The notes under the pieces are model-generated. The model saw only the letters and a program-made list of their open reading frames with translations, did no database searches and was not told the DNA's origin. Made by a program: the position numbers and the translations under genes. Of a stretch of 64,000 nucleotides of DNA, positions 15,613-24,584 are shown piece by piece. The stretch lies in NCBI GenBank assembly GCA_018668595.1, contig JABJCP010000035.1, forward strand, positions 124,001 through 188,000. Reading direction: 5' to 3'. Position 1 is the first letter of the stretch. The number at the start of each line of letters is the position of its first letter. The stretch is from Candidatus Woesearchaeota archaeon. GTDB lineage: Archaea > Nanobdellota > Nanobdellia > Woesearchaeales > UBA11576.

Positions 15613-17253
15613 ATGGTTGGGAAAGTGTTATGGCTAGATTCAAATGACGAGCTCTATAATGAGCTAATTAAATCAGATCTTGCTAAAAAGTATTCTTTTG
15701 AAAAGGCTAATACAACAACAGAATTAAAAGGTCTTGTAGACAAATCCATTGATACTATTGTGTTTGGTGTATCTACTGTTCTAAAAGAAGGTGGACTGAT
15801 TGAAGATATGGATGACGTGGTTGATTTTGTTAAAGACCTTAGAAAAAATTATCAAGGAAAATTGCTTGCATTGGATGGAAGTTATTTAACAGATCAAATT
15901 CTAAAATCTAATTTCGAAGAATATATTGTTGGTTCAATGGCTTATTTTGATGTTAAAAAAGAGCGAGAGAAAAATCAAATCTCTGTACGTGGAAAATTAA
16001 AACGTTATTTTGGAAGCTTAGATTCAAAACTAGACGGTTTAGAAAAACCAAAACCAAAAAGGAAATCAGCAAAGAAAAAACCTGCTACTAAAAAAGCTTC
16101 AAAAAAGAAGCCAGCAAAGAAATCAGCAAAGAAGCCAACAAAGAAATCAGCAAAGAAAAAATCAAAACCTGAATCTATTGATGATTCGATACCTATGCAA
16201 GGACCTTTGTCAGACAAAGAGGATGTGCCTCAAAAAATTAAAGAACCTACTCTCGGACCATTATTGTCCGAAGTAGATGGTCTTGATGATTCGCCTAGTG
16301 AAACATTTGATTATTCTCAACAGTACAATAAACGGTTAGTTATTGGAATTGGTGATTTGCATGGTCATTATCCTGCACTGGTTGAATTATTTGATAAACT
16401 TGATAAATTCTATGATATTTTTGAAGATAGACATAATTTAATTTTAAAACAAGACATTGAAATTAATTTTACAGGAGATCATATTGACCGTGGAAAAAAA
16501 TCATTAAGCATATTGTCTGACTTAGCAATATTAAAAAGAAATAATTCTAACCAAGTTGGTTTGATTTTTGGTAATCATGAACTTATGGCTTTGGCATGTT
16601 TAGATCATGCGCGGTATGTTTCAAGAGTGGAAGACTATGCTCAATATTCTTATTGCATGCATGGAATAAATGGTGGAAAAACTTTTATTGATGAATTTAC
16701 TATTGATGGAACAGACGAATCTGCATTTAGAAATTATCTTGCAAGAATGTGTAATGGTGGAGATGTTGGTCAGTTTATGAGAGGACTTGAACCTTTAATT
16801 TATTCTACAATGTATGATAAAAAAATTCTTTTTGTTCATGGAGGTGTTCCTGAAAATTTGAGAACTGCGTCTAGTTTAAACGAATATGTGGATAGATTCA
16901 ATCAGCTTAAAGAAACAGACACAATTATATTGGGCGGTTCTGATGAGAAATACACTAATGAAGATGTTTTAGGAGATGAGAGTGTTTTTTGGGATAGAAG
17001 TTTAATCTCCCCTGAAAAAAAGTGGACTAAAACAAAACTCAAAAAAGTTTTACGAGATATAGAGGTTGATTATATTGTTATTGGACATACTGCGGGAAGA
17101 GAAATTAGATCATTCCATGATTTAATTTTTGATATTGATGTAAGAATGTGTCCTGCGTATGGAGAACTTGAACCTGCGGCAATTGTTTTCAAACAAGAGG
17201 GAGTTTATGGTTTCTACGCAGACCAAGGAGAGAAAGAAATAACTAAATTCTAA
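15613..17253 (+). CDS. PPP-type metallophosphatase fused to a receiver-like domain through a Lys/Ala-rich linker, 546 aa
   Basis: Residues 1-140 form an alpha-beta domain (VLWLDSNDELYNELI, then KLLALDGSYLTDQIL) reminiscent of response-regulator receivers, without an evident full phosphorylation site set. Residues 145-188 are a histone H1-like KKPAKKSAKK linker of Lys, Ala, Ser and Pro. Residues 240-545 form a calcineurin-like phosphatase: GDLHG (247-251), GDHIDRG (288-294), GNHE (320-323), HGGVPE and GHT, all metal or phosphate ligands in the PPP family (Ser/Thr protein phosphatases and symmetric Ap4A hydrolases). It should act on phosphoprotein or dinucleoside substrates; which one cannot be decided. 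The linker could bind nucleic acid (inference). Confidence 0.85.
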   Translation: MVGKVLWLDSNDELYNELIKSDLAKKYSFEKANTTTELKGLVDKSIDTIVFGVSTVLKEGGLIEDMDDVVDFVKDLRKNYQGKLLALDGSYLTDQILKSNFEEYIVGSMAYFDVKKEREKNQISVRGKLKRYFGSLDSKLDGLEKPKPKRKSAKKKPATKKASKKKPAKKSAKKPTKKSAKKKSKPESIDDSIPMQGPLSDKEDVPQKIKEPTLGPLLSEVDGLDDSPSETFDYSQQYNKRLVIGIGDLHGHYPALVELFDKLDKFYDIFEDRHNLILKQDIEINFTGDHIDRGKKSLSILSDLAILKRNNSNQVGLIFGNHELMALACLDHARYVSRVEDYAQYSYCMHGINGGKTFIDEFTIDGTDESAFRNYLARMCNGGDVGQFMRGLEPLIYSTMYDKKILFVHGGVPENLRTASSLNEYVDRFNQLKETDTIILGGSDEKYTNEDVLGDESVFWDRSLISPEKKWTKTKLKKVLRDIEVDYIVIGHTAGREIRSFHDLIFDIDVRMCPAYGELEPAAIVFKQEGVYGFYADQGEKEITKF

Positions 17254-17291
17254 AAAAATCACTAAAAAAGAAAATAATAATTTAAATTTAT

Positions 17292-18620
17292 CTAAGGCAT
17301 CCACCTTAGCATTGTTCTTGGAAATGGTATGGCATCTTTGATATTTTCTAGTCCACATATCCATTTTATAATTCGTTCAATTCCAATTCCATATCCTGAG
17401 TGTGGAACAGATCCATACCGTCGTAAATCAAAATACCATTCATAATTTTTTATATCTTCGCCTTCTTTTTCAAGAGCTTCTGTCATTTCTTTTATGTCTG
17501 TACTTCTTTGACTTCCACCAACAATTTCTCCATGTCCTTGCGGTGCTAGCATATCAAAACATAATGCTTCGTCAGAAAATTCAGGATCTACTGGTTTGTA
17601 AAATGCCATTACTTCTTTTGGATAATGTGTAACAACTATGGGTACGTCAAAGTGTTCCATTAGTTTTTCTTCTTCTATTGTTCGAAGGTCTTTTCCAAAT
17701 TCAACATCCATTCCACATTTTTCTTTTAGAATTTTAAGCGCTTCTCGATACTTGATTGTTGGCCATTCCTTTTCAGAAAGTTCCAATAGTTTTGCAGCGT
17801 CTTGTTCTAATAGTTTTAATTCCTCAACACGTAACTCTGCAACTTTTTTAACGCAGTACTTTAACTCTTCTTTTGCAAGTTCAGATATTTGGTGAAGGTC
17901 ATACCATGCAACTTCTGTTTCTGCCATCCAAAACTCAGATAAGTGACGAGAAGTTTTTGATTTTTCTGCTCTAAATGTTGGTCCCATGTTGTATACTTTT
18001 TCAAGGGCAAATACTGCTGCCTCACCATATAGTTGCCAGGTTTGTGAAAGAAATGTTTTTGCTTGATAGTATTTTACTTCAAAGAGTGTACTGCCACCTT
18101 CGCATTGATTTGGTTGTAAGATTGGTGCGTCAAATCTATGAAATCCTTTGTTTCTAAAAAATTCATCTCTTGCTTGAATATATGTACTTCTTATTTTTAG
18201 TATTGCAGTCATTTTTCTAGATCGCAACCATAAGTGTCTGTTATCTGCTAAAAATTCTACACTTTGATCTTTTGTAATTGGAAATTTATCTGAGTCTCCT
18301 ACAAGTTCAAAATCATTTGCATGTAATTCATATCCTGTTGGAGCTCGTTCTTCTTTTACTATTTCTCCAAATATTTTTATACATGCTTCTACTTGGATTT
18401 TTTTGATAGCTGCAAATTTTTCATCTCCTATTTTTTCACGTTCTAAAACGCATTGGATTATGTTGGTAGAATCACGCAGTACTATGAATTTAAATTTTGA
18501 GCTTCCTCGTTCTCTATGAATCCAACCGCGTAGAGCAACCGTTCCAGTACCTTGGTTCATTGCGTCTTGTATTGATAAAAAATCTTTATTTTGTTCTGTT
18601 TTTTGATTTTCTGATGTCAT
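17292..18620 (-). CDS. asnS: Asparaginyl-tRNA synthetase, 442 aa
   Basis: Class II synthetase charging tRNA-Asn. The N-terminal OB-fold anticodon-binding domain starts with VALRGWIHRERGSSKFKFIVLRD (residues 29-51). Motif 2 is FRAEKSKTSRHLSEFWMAE and motif 3 is GYGIGIERIIKWI. The ending with HSGYG, CGLENIKDAIPFPRT distinguishes it from aspartyl-tRNA synthetase, which usually has HGG and ILFPRD. Length fits the family. It converges with the phosphatase gene and lies downstream of the cold-shock gene on the same strand, 85 bases away. Confidence 0.95.
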   Translation of the reverse strand: MTSENQKTEQNKDFLSIQDAMNQGTGTVALRGWIHRERGSSKFKFIVLRDSTNIIQCVLEREKIGDEKFAAIKKIQVEACIKIFGEIVKEERAPTGYELHANDFELVGDSDKFPITKDQSVEFLADNRHLWLRSRKMTAILKIRSTYIQARDEFFRNKGFHRFDAPILQPNQCEGGSTLFEVKYYQAKTFLSQTWQLYGEAAVFALEKVYNMGPTFRAEKSKTSRHLSEFWMAETEVAWYDLHQISELAKEELKYCVKKVAELRVEELKLLEQDAAKLLELSEKEWPTIKYREALKILKEKCGMDVEFGKDLRTIEEEKLMEHFDVPIVVTHYPKEVMAFYKPVDPEFSDEALCFDMLAPQGHGEIVGGSQRSTDIKEMTEALEKEGEDIKNYEWYFDLRRYGSVPHSGYGIGIERIIKWICGLENIKDAIPFPRTMLRWMP

Positions 18621-18705
18621 TTTACATAAAAGAAAAAGTTATTGTTTATAAATTTTAATGAATTAATAAGAAAATAAAGTAAAATAAAAAAGAAATTTTA
18701 AAAAA

Positions 18706-19239
18706 TTATTCTGCAGGTTTTTCTTCTTCAGAATCTTCAGCAGCTTCTTCTTTTGGTTCTTCAGCTGGTGCTTCTTCTACAGGAGTTTCCGCAGCAGGTT
18801 CTTCTGGAGCGTCTTCAGCGGGTGTTTCTTCTGCAGGTTCCTCTACAGGTGCTTCTTCTACAGGAGTTTCCTCTACAGCTTCTTCTTTTGGTTCTTCAGC
18901 AGGAGCTTCCACAGCAGGTTCTTCTTTAGCTTCTTCACAACCGCATTCTTCACAAGCTTCAGGTTCTTTTGCTTCTGCTTCTTCTGCAGGTTTTTCAGTT
19001 GCTTCTTCAGATTCTTCTTGAGGAATGTCTGTTCTGTCGCTTCCTTTTGTTAGAAGTTTGACATCTTGAGCATTCTTACCTCTTTCGCCTACACCAGACT
19101 CGAATGAGACAACATCATTATCTCTTAAGAATTTTAATCCATTTAATGCAGAGTAGTGTACAAAATAATCTTCTCCGTCTTCACCCTTAATAAAACCATA
19201 ACCGTTTTTTCGGTTAAACCATTTTACTGTTCCTTCCAT
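18706..19239 (-). CDS. Cold-shock domain protein with a long acidic C-terminal tail, 177 aa
   Basis: Residues 1-66 are a canonical cold-shock domain: GTVKWFNRKNGYGFIKGE (RNP1), DYFVHYSAL (RNP2), and the GERGKNAQDV end. It binds single-stranded RNA/DNA as a chaperone. Residues 70-177 are almost wholly Glu, Ala and Pro in imperfect repeats (EAPAEEPKEEA, VEETPVEEAPVEEPAEE) with one Cys patch (CEECGC). Such a tail is not part of the usual family and may be a self-inhibitory nucleic-acid mimic or a solubility tail (inference). AGGAGG ribosome binding site ten bases before the ATG. Confidence 0.9.
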   Translation of the reverse strand: MEGTVKWFNRKNGYGFIKGEDGEDYFVHYSALNGLKFLRDNDVVSFESGVGERGKNAQDVKLLTKGSDRTDIPQEESEEATEKPAEEAEAKEPEACEECGCEEAKEEPAVEAPAEEPKEEAVEETPVEEAPVEEPAEETPAEDAPEEPAAETPVEEAPAEEPKEEAAEDSEEEKPAE

Positions 19240-19582
19240 TTTTTTCGTTCCTCCTATTTACTTGATTCTATGTTCTCAATACAGATTTATTTTTTTTAAT
19301 ATCTGTATTACTCGAGTTTAGCAGAAACCTCAAGGGGTATATAAATGTTTAGGTATAGGTTACGCATATTAAAATAGTTGTTTAATCATATTTATGAGTT
19401 GATATAAAAGTTGATATAAATTTAGTGTAGAGGTATAGTGTAATTATTAATATAAAAATTAATGGTCGTAAACTTTCCATTTTTTTTCAAATAAAGCTTT
19501 TAATAACAATTGTCAAATAATAAATTTAAATAATAAATTAATCAAATTAATCAAATTAATCAAATTACTTGGAGGGTTATTT
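19240..19582. promoter_or_regulatory. Divergent control region with hairpin leader of the cold-shock gene
   Basis: This 343-bp gap separates the cold-shock gene (minus) from a membrane-protein gene (plus). For the minus gene a TATA box (CATTTATATA, 19338-19347) predicts a leader of about 75 nt containing a perfect 9-bp stem (AATACAGAT 19278-19286 with ATCTGTATT 19301-19309). The distance from this hairpin to the AGGAGG makes it a candidate temperature-sensitive element. On the plus strand, GTTGATATAAA occurs twice (about 19395-19425). Just before the plus gene the 9-mer AATTAATCA repeats three and a half times (19537-19567). Confidence 0.5.
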
Positions 19583-20125
19583 ATGGTAAAATTAGATAGA
19601 GGATTAGGTTTTGGATTATTATTTGGACTTATTGGAATTATTATTTCTGCAATTATTTTTGTAGTTGTTGCAGTTAAAACCGACACAATCTTTGGGATTG
19701 TTGCAATTCTTTGTGGTGCAATTTCAGGCGGAGCTTTTGGTTTAGGTTATAAAATTGGAAAAGGAACTTTCAAAAAAGAAGCTTGTGTTAAGAATTTTTT
19801 ACTTTTTGCAACTGCATTTGGTTTGGTGGGAGTGCTTGCAGCATATCTTGCACCGAGCATATGGTTTGCAATGCATGGAATTCCACTTAGTTTTTATTTG
19901 TCATTAATAGAGTTTGATTTTATGGATGCATTGTTCATAGCTATTGGAGCTTATGGTGGACGATGGGCAGGTAAGAAAGTTGCAAATATGATTATTGTTG
20001 ATTTACAAACTCAGCATGCTGTTGCACAGATGAGACCGATTAAACAAACTGAGCAAACTAAAAGTAATGTCAAAAAAACAACACCTGTCAAGAAATCATC
20101 TAAAATTGCATTAATCAAGAAATAA
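19583..20125 (+). CDS. Integral membrane protein with basic tail, 180 aa
   Basis: Ribosome binding site GGAGGG six bases before the ATG. Four hydrophobic segments can be placed at about 8-32, 40-60, 70-95 and 105-130, rich in Gly with GxxxG spacing (GLGFGLLFGLIG, GAISGGAFGLGYKIGKG). Residues 150-180 are Lys/Thr/Gln-rich and presumably cytoplasmic. No family recognised. It might pair with the next secreted protein, but there is a separate promoter-like region between them. Confidence 0.75.
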   Translation: MVKLDRGLGFGLLFGLIGIIISAIIFVVVAVKTDTIFGIVAILCGAISGGAFGLGYKIGKGTFKKEACVKNFLLFATAFGLVGVLAAYLAPSIWFAMHGIPLSFYLSLIEFDFMDALFIAIGAYGGRWAGKKVANMIIVDLQTQHAVAQMRPIKQTEQTKSNVKKTTPVKKSSKIALIKK

Positions 20126-20238
20126 TTTATTAATTCATTTATAATTTATTTCCAATTTATTTTTTTACTTTTTTTACTAATTACTCGTCTTTTTTAAGAA
20201 AAATATATATACTATAATTAAAATAATATCTATTTATC

Positions 20239-22479
20239 ATGAAAAGAGGTAAAGCACTTAAGTTATCTTTAGTATTATTCATAGCACTTATTCTACTTAT
20301 GCCTGCATCATTTGCTAGTCTTTCTGATAGTATAGATAAAATGAATTCTTACGTTGATCAATACAAAGAGGGCAAACTGGATGCAGCAAAGCTTGTTATT
20401 TATTTAGAATATACAAAAAATCAGCTTTATGATTCATTAGATAAAAATGAAGAGGAGGGTTTTCCAGAATCAGAAGTTAAATCTGTTTTAGGTGAAAGTG
20501 AACATAGCCAAGGTTATGAATCTATTTTTTCTACACCTGATTTTGATGTTGTTATTGTGGCGCATCCTTTTTTTAAGCGCGATAAAGATTATTATGAGCA
20601 GCGAGAAGATGAAGCAGATGCTTATTTTAGAATTGATTATGATATTAGACAATCAAAAGGTTCTACAAACACAGATTCAATAAAAGAAGATATAAAGTCT
20701 TTTGTTGATGACTTTAAAGATGAACTTGAAAAAGATGATCCTAAGAATACTGTCGAGACTTTAAGAGAGCGTTTTGCAAAAATTAAACAAAAAATGCAAT
20801 CTGTAAAACGCGAGAATTGCGAAGATTTAATGAGTGGTATGTTTGAAGTAAGTGAACATCAAGATAAATATCGTGATCAAGTTAATTATTACAAAAAGTT
20901 GAAAATTGTTTTGATGGAAGATTGTAGATGGGATAATGTGTGTAATAATGTTTGTGAACCTGAAGAATATTGTTTTGAAGATTGCCACGCCCAACAAGTT
21001 TGTGATAATAATTGTTTTGAAGATTGTCATGATGAAGACATTTGTAAAGAGGTCTGTAATGAAATTGATCTTAGCATAACATCTGAAAACAATCAAACAC
21101 AAGATGAATCTGAAAATGAATCTGAATATGAACCATCTGACGAGACTGAGCAGACAAATCAGGAAACTAATTCAACTGAAACTGGAGAAAATACAGAAGA
21201 TAATTATCAAGATCAACCTAATCTACCTCAATTTGAATCTATTTGCGAAACTGTTTGCGAAAATGAACATGTTTGTAATGAAGTTTGTAATAATAATTGT
21301 CATGATGAGCATATTTGCGAGGAAAAATGCGAAATGCGTGAAAATTGTTTTCAAAAATGCGATCCTGTAGAATATTGTGAGAATCGTACAGATGGAGAAA
21401 TTGGAGTTAATGGTGTTTGTGGAAAAGATTTTTCAGATATTCATATTAATGCATGGGGTCCTGATTTAGATTTTTATAATGAGCTTAATCATTTTGATCA
21501 AGGTTTTGAATGCGAGGAACAATTAGAAAGTTTAGTTAAGCTTAGAAAAGCATTCCAGGATTCTGTTGATGATAATCTTGTTGAATGGTTTTATGAGGAT
21601 TTTATAGGTGATGATCCTGAGAAAGTTATTAATGGCGAGTCTGGTCTTCATAGAGTTTTAGATGTTCTTACTAGAAATGAAGAGGAGATTTCTCACAACC
21701 TGCATTGTGATAAAGAAATGAGTTATTGGCCTAAAGGTTTTGAAAATATTGATATTACTTACCAAACAAAAAATGCAAACATAGAAATTTGGGAAAAACG
21801 TATTCCTGTTGAGGGAACAAAGGTTAAGTATTGGACTACTCTCTATAAATATGCTTGGATGCCTGATAAGTCTTTAATTAAAAAGTTAATTGATCATAAA
21901 TTATCTGAAGAAGAAACTATTGGTCCGTCTAAAAAAGAAATTGCAGAGATTAAATCTGATGAAGGTAAAATGGAATTGATAAATAGACTTGCTGAAAAAT
22001 ATGGTGGTTCTTTTGATGTAAAATTAGAATTGGTTGATGAGCAAGATGCTATTGTGACAAAGTATCTTCATGTAAATCCTGATGTCGCAATTCAGATAGA
22101 TAATGATCTTCCAAATAATGGTAAGTCGGATATTTCTGTTAGTATTGATTACAATGTTCTTTATAGTTTTATTAGTTATATTAATTTTGAAATTGAAGGA
22201 GATCAAATTAAAGGACCTTACTGGGTCGAGATTCATGAAGATGGAGGGCCAGGTCAGTTTTTTAGTATAATTGGAGCACTTTCAAAAATGTGGAGAGATG
22301 GAGTAAAGATTCGTCCAAGATATGCTATTATTAAAATGTTTGTTAATGCAAAAGATGTTGTAGGCTTAATGCAAGATGCAGGGTCAGATGATAATAATTA
22401 TGATTCGATAGGTGCTAATGCTGTTGACATGAAAGAAGATGCGAAGATTAACGGCAATATAGTTTTAGAAAGGGATTAA
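20239..22479 (+). CDS. Secreted Cys-rich protein with C-x3-C repeats, 746 aa
   Basis: The N-terminal signal peptide is clear (MKRGKALKLSLVLFIALILL, then MPASFA). The middle has two Cys blocks of repeated C-x3-C units: about residues 230-275 (NVCNNVCEPEEYC, CHAQQVCDNNC, CHDEDICKEVC) and 335-395 (ESICETVCENEHVC, CHDEHICEEKC, ENCFQKCDP). They are separated by an acidic Asn/Thr/Glu linker with NxT/S sites. The rest is alpha-beta with no recognised motif. More than 25 Cys in an exported protein imply disulfide-linked helical hairpins or metal binding. A TATA box (AATATATATAC) lies about 30 bases before the ATG. Probably a cell-surface protein; function unknown. Confidence 0.8.
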   Translation: MKRGKALKLSLVLFIALILLMPASFASLSDSIDKMNSYVDQYKEGKLDAAKLVIYLEYTKNQLYDSLDKNEEEGFPESEVKSVLGESEHSQGYESIFSTPDFDVVIVAHPFFKRDKDYYEQREDEADAYFRIDYDIRQSKGSTNTDSIKEDIKSFVDDFKDELEKDDPKNTVETLRERFAKIKQKMQSVKRENCEDLMSGMFEVSEHQDKYRDQVNYYKKLKIVLMEDCRWDNVCNNVCEPEEYCFEDCHAQQVCDNNCFEDCHDEDICKEVCNEIDLSITSENNQTQDESENESEYEPSDETEQTNQETNSTETGENTEDNYQDQPNLPQFESICETVCENEHVCNEVCNNNCHDEHICEEKCEMRENCFQKCDPVEYCENRTDGEIGVNGVCGKDFSDIHINAWGPDLDFYNELNHFDQGFECEEQLESLVKLRKAFQDSVDDNLVEWFYEDFIGDDPEKVINGESGLHRVLDVLTRNEEEISHNLHCDKEMSYWPKGFENIDITYQTKNANIEIWEKRIPVEGTKVKYWTTLYKYAWMPDKSLIKKLIDHKLSEEETIGPSKKEIAEIKSDEGKMELINRLAEKYGGSFDVKLELVDEQDAIVTKYLHVNPDVAIQIDNDLPNNGKSDISVSIDYNVLYSFISYINFEIEGDQIKGPYWVEIHEDGGPGQFFSIIGALSKMWRDGVKIRPRYAIIKMFVNAKDVVGLMQDAGSDDNNYDSIGANAVDMKEDAKINGNIVLERD

Positions 22480-22484
22480 AAAAT

Positions 22485-22665
22485 GCATTACTGCCTTAGC
22501 AAATCATTTGAACACAAAGTGTTCAATACATTCAAAGTAAAACTTTGATGTTTTCAGCAATGAGCAAAGCGAGTTGTTGATTTATGGCAGAAAATGGTCT
22601 GATTCATGCAAGACCATTTTCGATATGTAAAATTCATAGGATTTTATGAACTGCCGCAGTAATGC
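22485..22665 (+). ncRNA. Multi-hairpin structured repeat, copy 1
   Basis: A 181-bp element between two plus-strand genes, bounded by perfect inverted ends GCATTACTGC and GCAGTAATGC. Inside are consecutive hairpins: 22508-22526 (8-bp stem, AAA loop), 22532-22548 (7-bp stem, AAA loop), 22554-22580 (7-8 bp around GAGCAAAGCGA), 22591-22620 (10-bp stem) and 22633-22650. A further pairing GGCAG (22586-22590) with CTGCC (22651-22655) encloses the last two. Comparison with the copy at 43048 shows compensatory base changes in three stems. Either a structured RNA or a foldback repeat element; ribosome binding site AAGGAG of the next gene follows directly. Confidence 0.6.
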
Positions 22666-22681
22666 AAAGGAGTGAATTAAA

Positions 22682-23059
22682 ATGACAAAACTAATAGGAG
22701 ATAAAAAACATAATTTATTACTTGCACAATCTATTTTAGTACTTTTAATTTTCTTAATGTTTTTTTCATCTGTGTTCTTCGTCGAGGCGTACCTTTTTCA
22801 CTATGTCCTTATCATTTTTATTGTAGCAAACATTATTCTTTTATTTATTAATCAAACTAAGGGTTTGTTTGCAAACATTTTCATGCTTATTTGTGCTTTA
22901 TTACTTAGAGTTTTTTTAATAGAATACATTGCAGCAATTTTAGGATTAATAATTAGCATTTATCATGCTCTTAGAATATTGATTCCTTTCATAAAAAATA
23001 ATGTTCTTGGAAACAATTCAAAAGCATCAAAATCTACAGTAACCAAAAAGAAAAAGTAA
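22682..23059 (+). CDS. Small polytopic membrane protein, 125 aa
   Basis: Three to four hydrophobic segments between residues 10 and 105 (LLLAQSILVLLIFLMFFSSV, then YVLIIFIVANIILLF, IFMLICALLLRVFLI, AAILGLIISIYHALRIL), with a Lys/Ser tail. AAAGGAGTGAATTAAA before the ATG gives a good ribosome binding site. The multi-hairpin repeat lies immediately upstream and would be in its leader if it is cotranscribed with the secreted protein gene. No family recognised. Confidence 0.75.
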   Translation: MTKLIGDKKHNLLLAQSILVLLIFLMFFSSVFFVEAYLFHYVLIIFIVANIILLFINQTKGLFANIFMLICALLLRVFLIEYIAAILGLIISIYHALRILIPFIKNNVLGNNSKASKSTVTKKKK

Positions 23060-23131
23060 TTATTGTTTTCATGATTATTATTTCTAATATTTACTATTTT
23101 TAATATTTTTTTTTTAAATAATTTATCTCAG

Positions 23132-23671
23132 TTAATTTATTTCAGTTATGATTTCTTCAACAATTTCGTCAGGTTTTTTAGTTTCTATGATTATTTTAAC
23201 ATCAAATATATTTTCATAAATTGGAGTTCTTAATTTATACAACTTTAGAGTTTCTTCTTCTGATTGATTTCCGCCTCTAGATTCTTCTCTTTGTCGTAGA
23301 ATATCAATTGCGCGAGAATCATTCTCAGATCCACAAAGATAAATAAGTTTTCCAATTGTTTTAAGCAAATCAACATTTTTAGAACTAACATCTTTTAATT
23401 GTGATGCAACAGTTCCTCCTCCAACACTCATCACAAATTTATTAGACATAGACTTCAAAAATTCAACAAGTATTTCATGTTCTTCTTCTCTATACTTATC
23501 TGCTCCAAATTGAGATAGGTATTCATCTAAATTTCCTAGCTTTTCTTCAACAATAGAATCAAAATCATAACATTTCAAATTTAATCTTTCAGCAAGTTTC
23601 TTTCCAATAGTTGTTTTGCCTATAGATCTTGGTCCAATTAGTATTATTTTTTTAGTTTTCATTTCATTCAC
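23132..23671 (-). CDS. Shikimate-kinase-like P-loop kinase, 179 aa
   Basis: Walker A GPRSIGKTTIGKKLAERL (residues 13-30), DFDSIVEE (37-44) in the position of the shikimate-binding DxD, REEEHE, GGGTVAS (83-89, shikimate-binding Gly-rich loop), and a lid region with RxREESR. Length and order match shikimate kinase, which phosphorylates shikimate with ATP. No other aromatic-pathway gene is nearby, and the gene sits directly downstream of a TrmB regulator (adjacent stop and start). A related gluconate- or nucleotide-type kinase is therefore possible. Confidence 0.7.
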   Translation of the reverse strand: MNEMKTKKIILIGPRSIGKTTIGKKLAERLNLKCYDFDSIVEEKLGNLDEYLSQFGADKYREEEHEILVEFLKSMSNKFVMSVGGGTVASQLKDVSSKNVDLLKTIGKLIYLCGSENDSRAIDILRQREESRGGNQSEEETLKLYKLRTPIYENIFDVKIIIETKKPDEIVEEIITEIN

Positions 23672-24418
23672 TCATTCTTCTTCACAATGATCCCATATAA
23701 AATCAAAGAATTTTCTGTACCCGTCTGCGAGTCTTCGACTTTTCAAAACAAACTGTAGTGGTTCTTCATATAATTCTCCAACCTTTACTCCTACAAATGT
23801 TATAACATAATCTCCAAATACATCAATTGCAGTAGAGCTAGAATATTTTGCAGGCAAAAATTTGTAGGGTTTTCCAACAAGTTCTAAAATTTCTGATTTT
23901 TTTTCTTTAACATCGTGATCAAATAAGTGTTTAAATTTTATTCCTAATCTTTTTCTTTCGCGCTCAAACCTTGGCAAAAAATGTTTCAATCTAGGATCTA
24001 ACCAGAATGCTTTTGCACCAATAAAGTAAACTGTTTCTTTTGTTTCTAGAATATCTTGTAAATAATTTTTAAATCCTTCAATTCCTCTGTAAAAATAAGC
24101 TTCTTCATTTTCTTCTACTGCTTTATATTTTGCTTTCATTTCTTCAATTACTTTATTGACTTTTTCTTCTTTTTCTTTTAGCAGTTCAAGTAATCTGCGC
24201 GGATTTGTAGCTTTGAATCTTTTTTCTCCTTTTACAAATACTTCTGATGCAAGTCCATGATCTGATAACTTTGCAAGAGAGTCATATACATTTCTTCTAT
24301 GCACCTTGGATTTAAGAGAAATCGCCTGAACAGATGCCTCTCCTGTGTGTAGCAAAGCTTCGTAAACACGCGCCTCATTTGGGCTTAATCCTAAATCTCG
24401 TAATAGTTCTTCGTACAT
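23672..24418 (-). CDS. TrmB-family transcriptional regulator, 248 aa
   Basis: The N-terminal winged helix matches the TrmB pattern (LGLSPNEARVYEALLHTGEASVQAI, then VHRRNVYDSLAKLSDHGLASEV, residues 9-62), followed by a coiled-coil dimerisation helix (LLELLKEKEEKVNKVIEEMKAKY). The C-terminal effector-binding half contains YFIGAKAFWLDPR and YVITFVGVKVG. Relatives control sugar transport and metabolism genes. The gene is divergent from a transporter operon with a palindrome between them, and is cotranscribed with the kinase. A TATA box (AAATATAAAG) predicts a leaderless mRNA. Confidence 0.9.
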   Translation of the reverse strand: MYEELLRDLGLSPNEARVYEALLHTGEASVQAISLKSKVHRRNVYDSLAKLSDHGLASEVFVKGEKRFKATNPRRLLELLKEKEEKVNKVIEEMKAKYKAVEENEEAYFYRGIEGFKNYLQDILETKETVYFIGAKAFWLDPRLKHFLPRFERERKRLGIKFKHLFDHDVKEKKSEILELVGKPYKFLPAKYSSSTAIDVFGDYVITFVGVKVGELYEEPLQFVLKSRRLADGYRKFFDFIWDHCEEE

Positions 24419-24440
24419 AATTGGTATAGTAGAAGCCTTT

Positions 24441-24491
24441 CTTTATATTTCTTCCGATTTTGGTGGTATTTACCACCACGAATGTTTATAT
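24441..24491. promoter_or_regulatory. Divergent promoters around an 18-bp palindromic operator
   Basis: A perfect palindrome TGGTGGTA-TT-TACCACCA (24461-24478) lies between back-to-back TATA boxes: AAATATAAAG on the minus strand (24441-24450, TrmB gene) and TTTATATA on the plus strand (24484-24491, transporter operon). The site is adjacent to the plus-strand TATA box in the BRE position and further from the minus one. Binding of the TrmB product is inferred. Confidence 0.75.
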
Positions 24492-24584
24492 ACTTGCTAA
24501 CAATTCATCATTGTATAGTAAGAACAAATCAATAAACAAAAAAGAGATTAAAAAAAATAAAAATCAGAAGAGGTGAATAATAAA

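Noticed and set aside
19537-19567. Short AATTAATCA tandem repeat as a replication origin iteron
   Set aside because: Only three and a half AT-rich units directly before a ribosome binding site; no replication initiator gene nearby. Probably simple sequence.
22485-22665. The multi-hairpin element as a CRISPR array
   Set aside because: Hairpins differ in sequence and there are no identical repeats with regular spacers.
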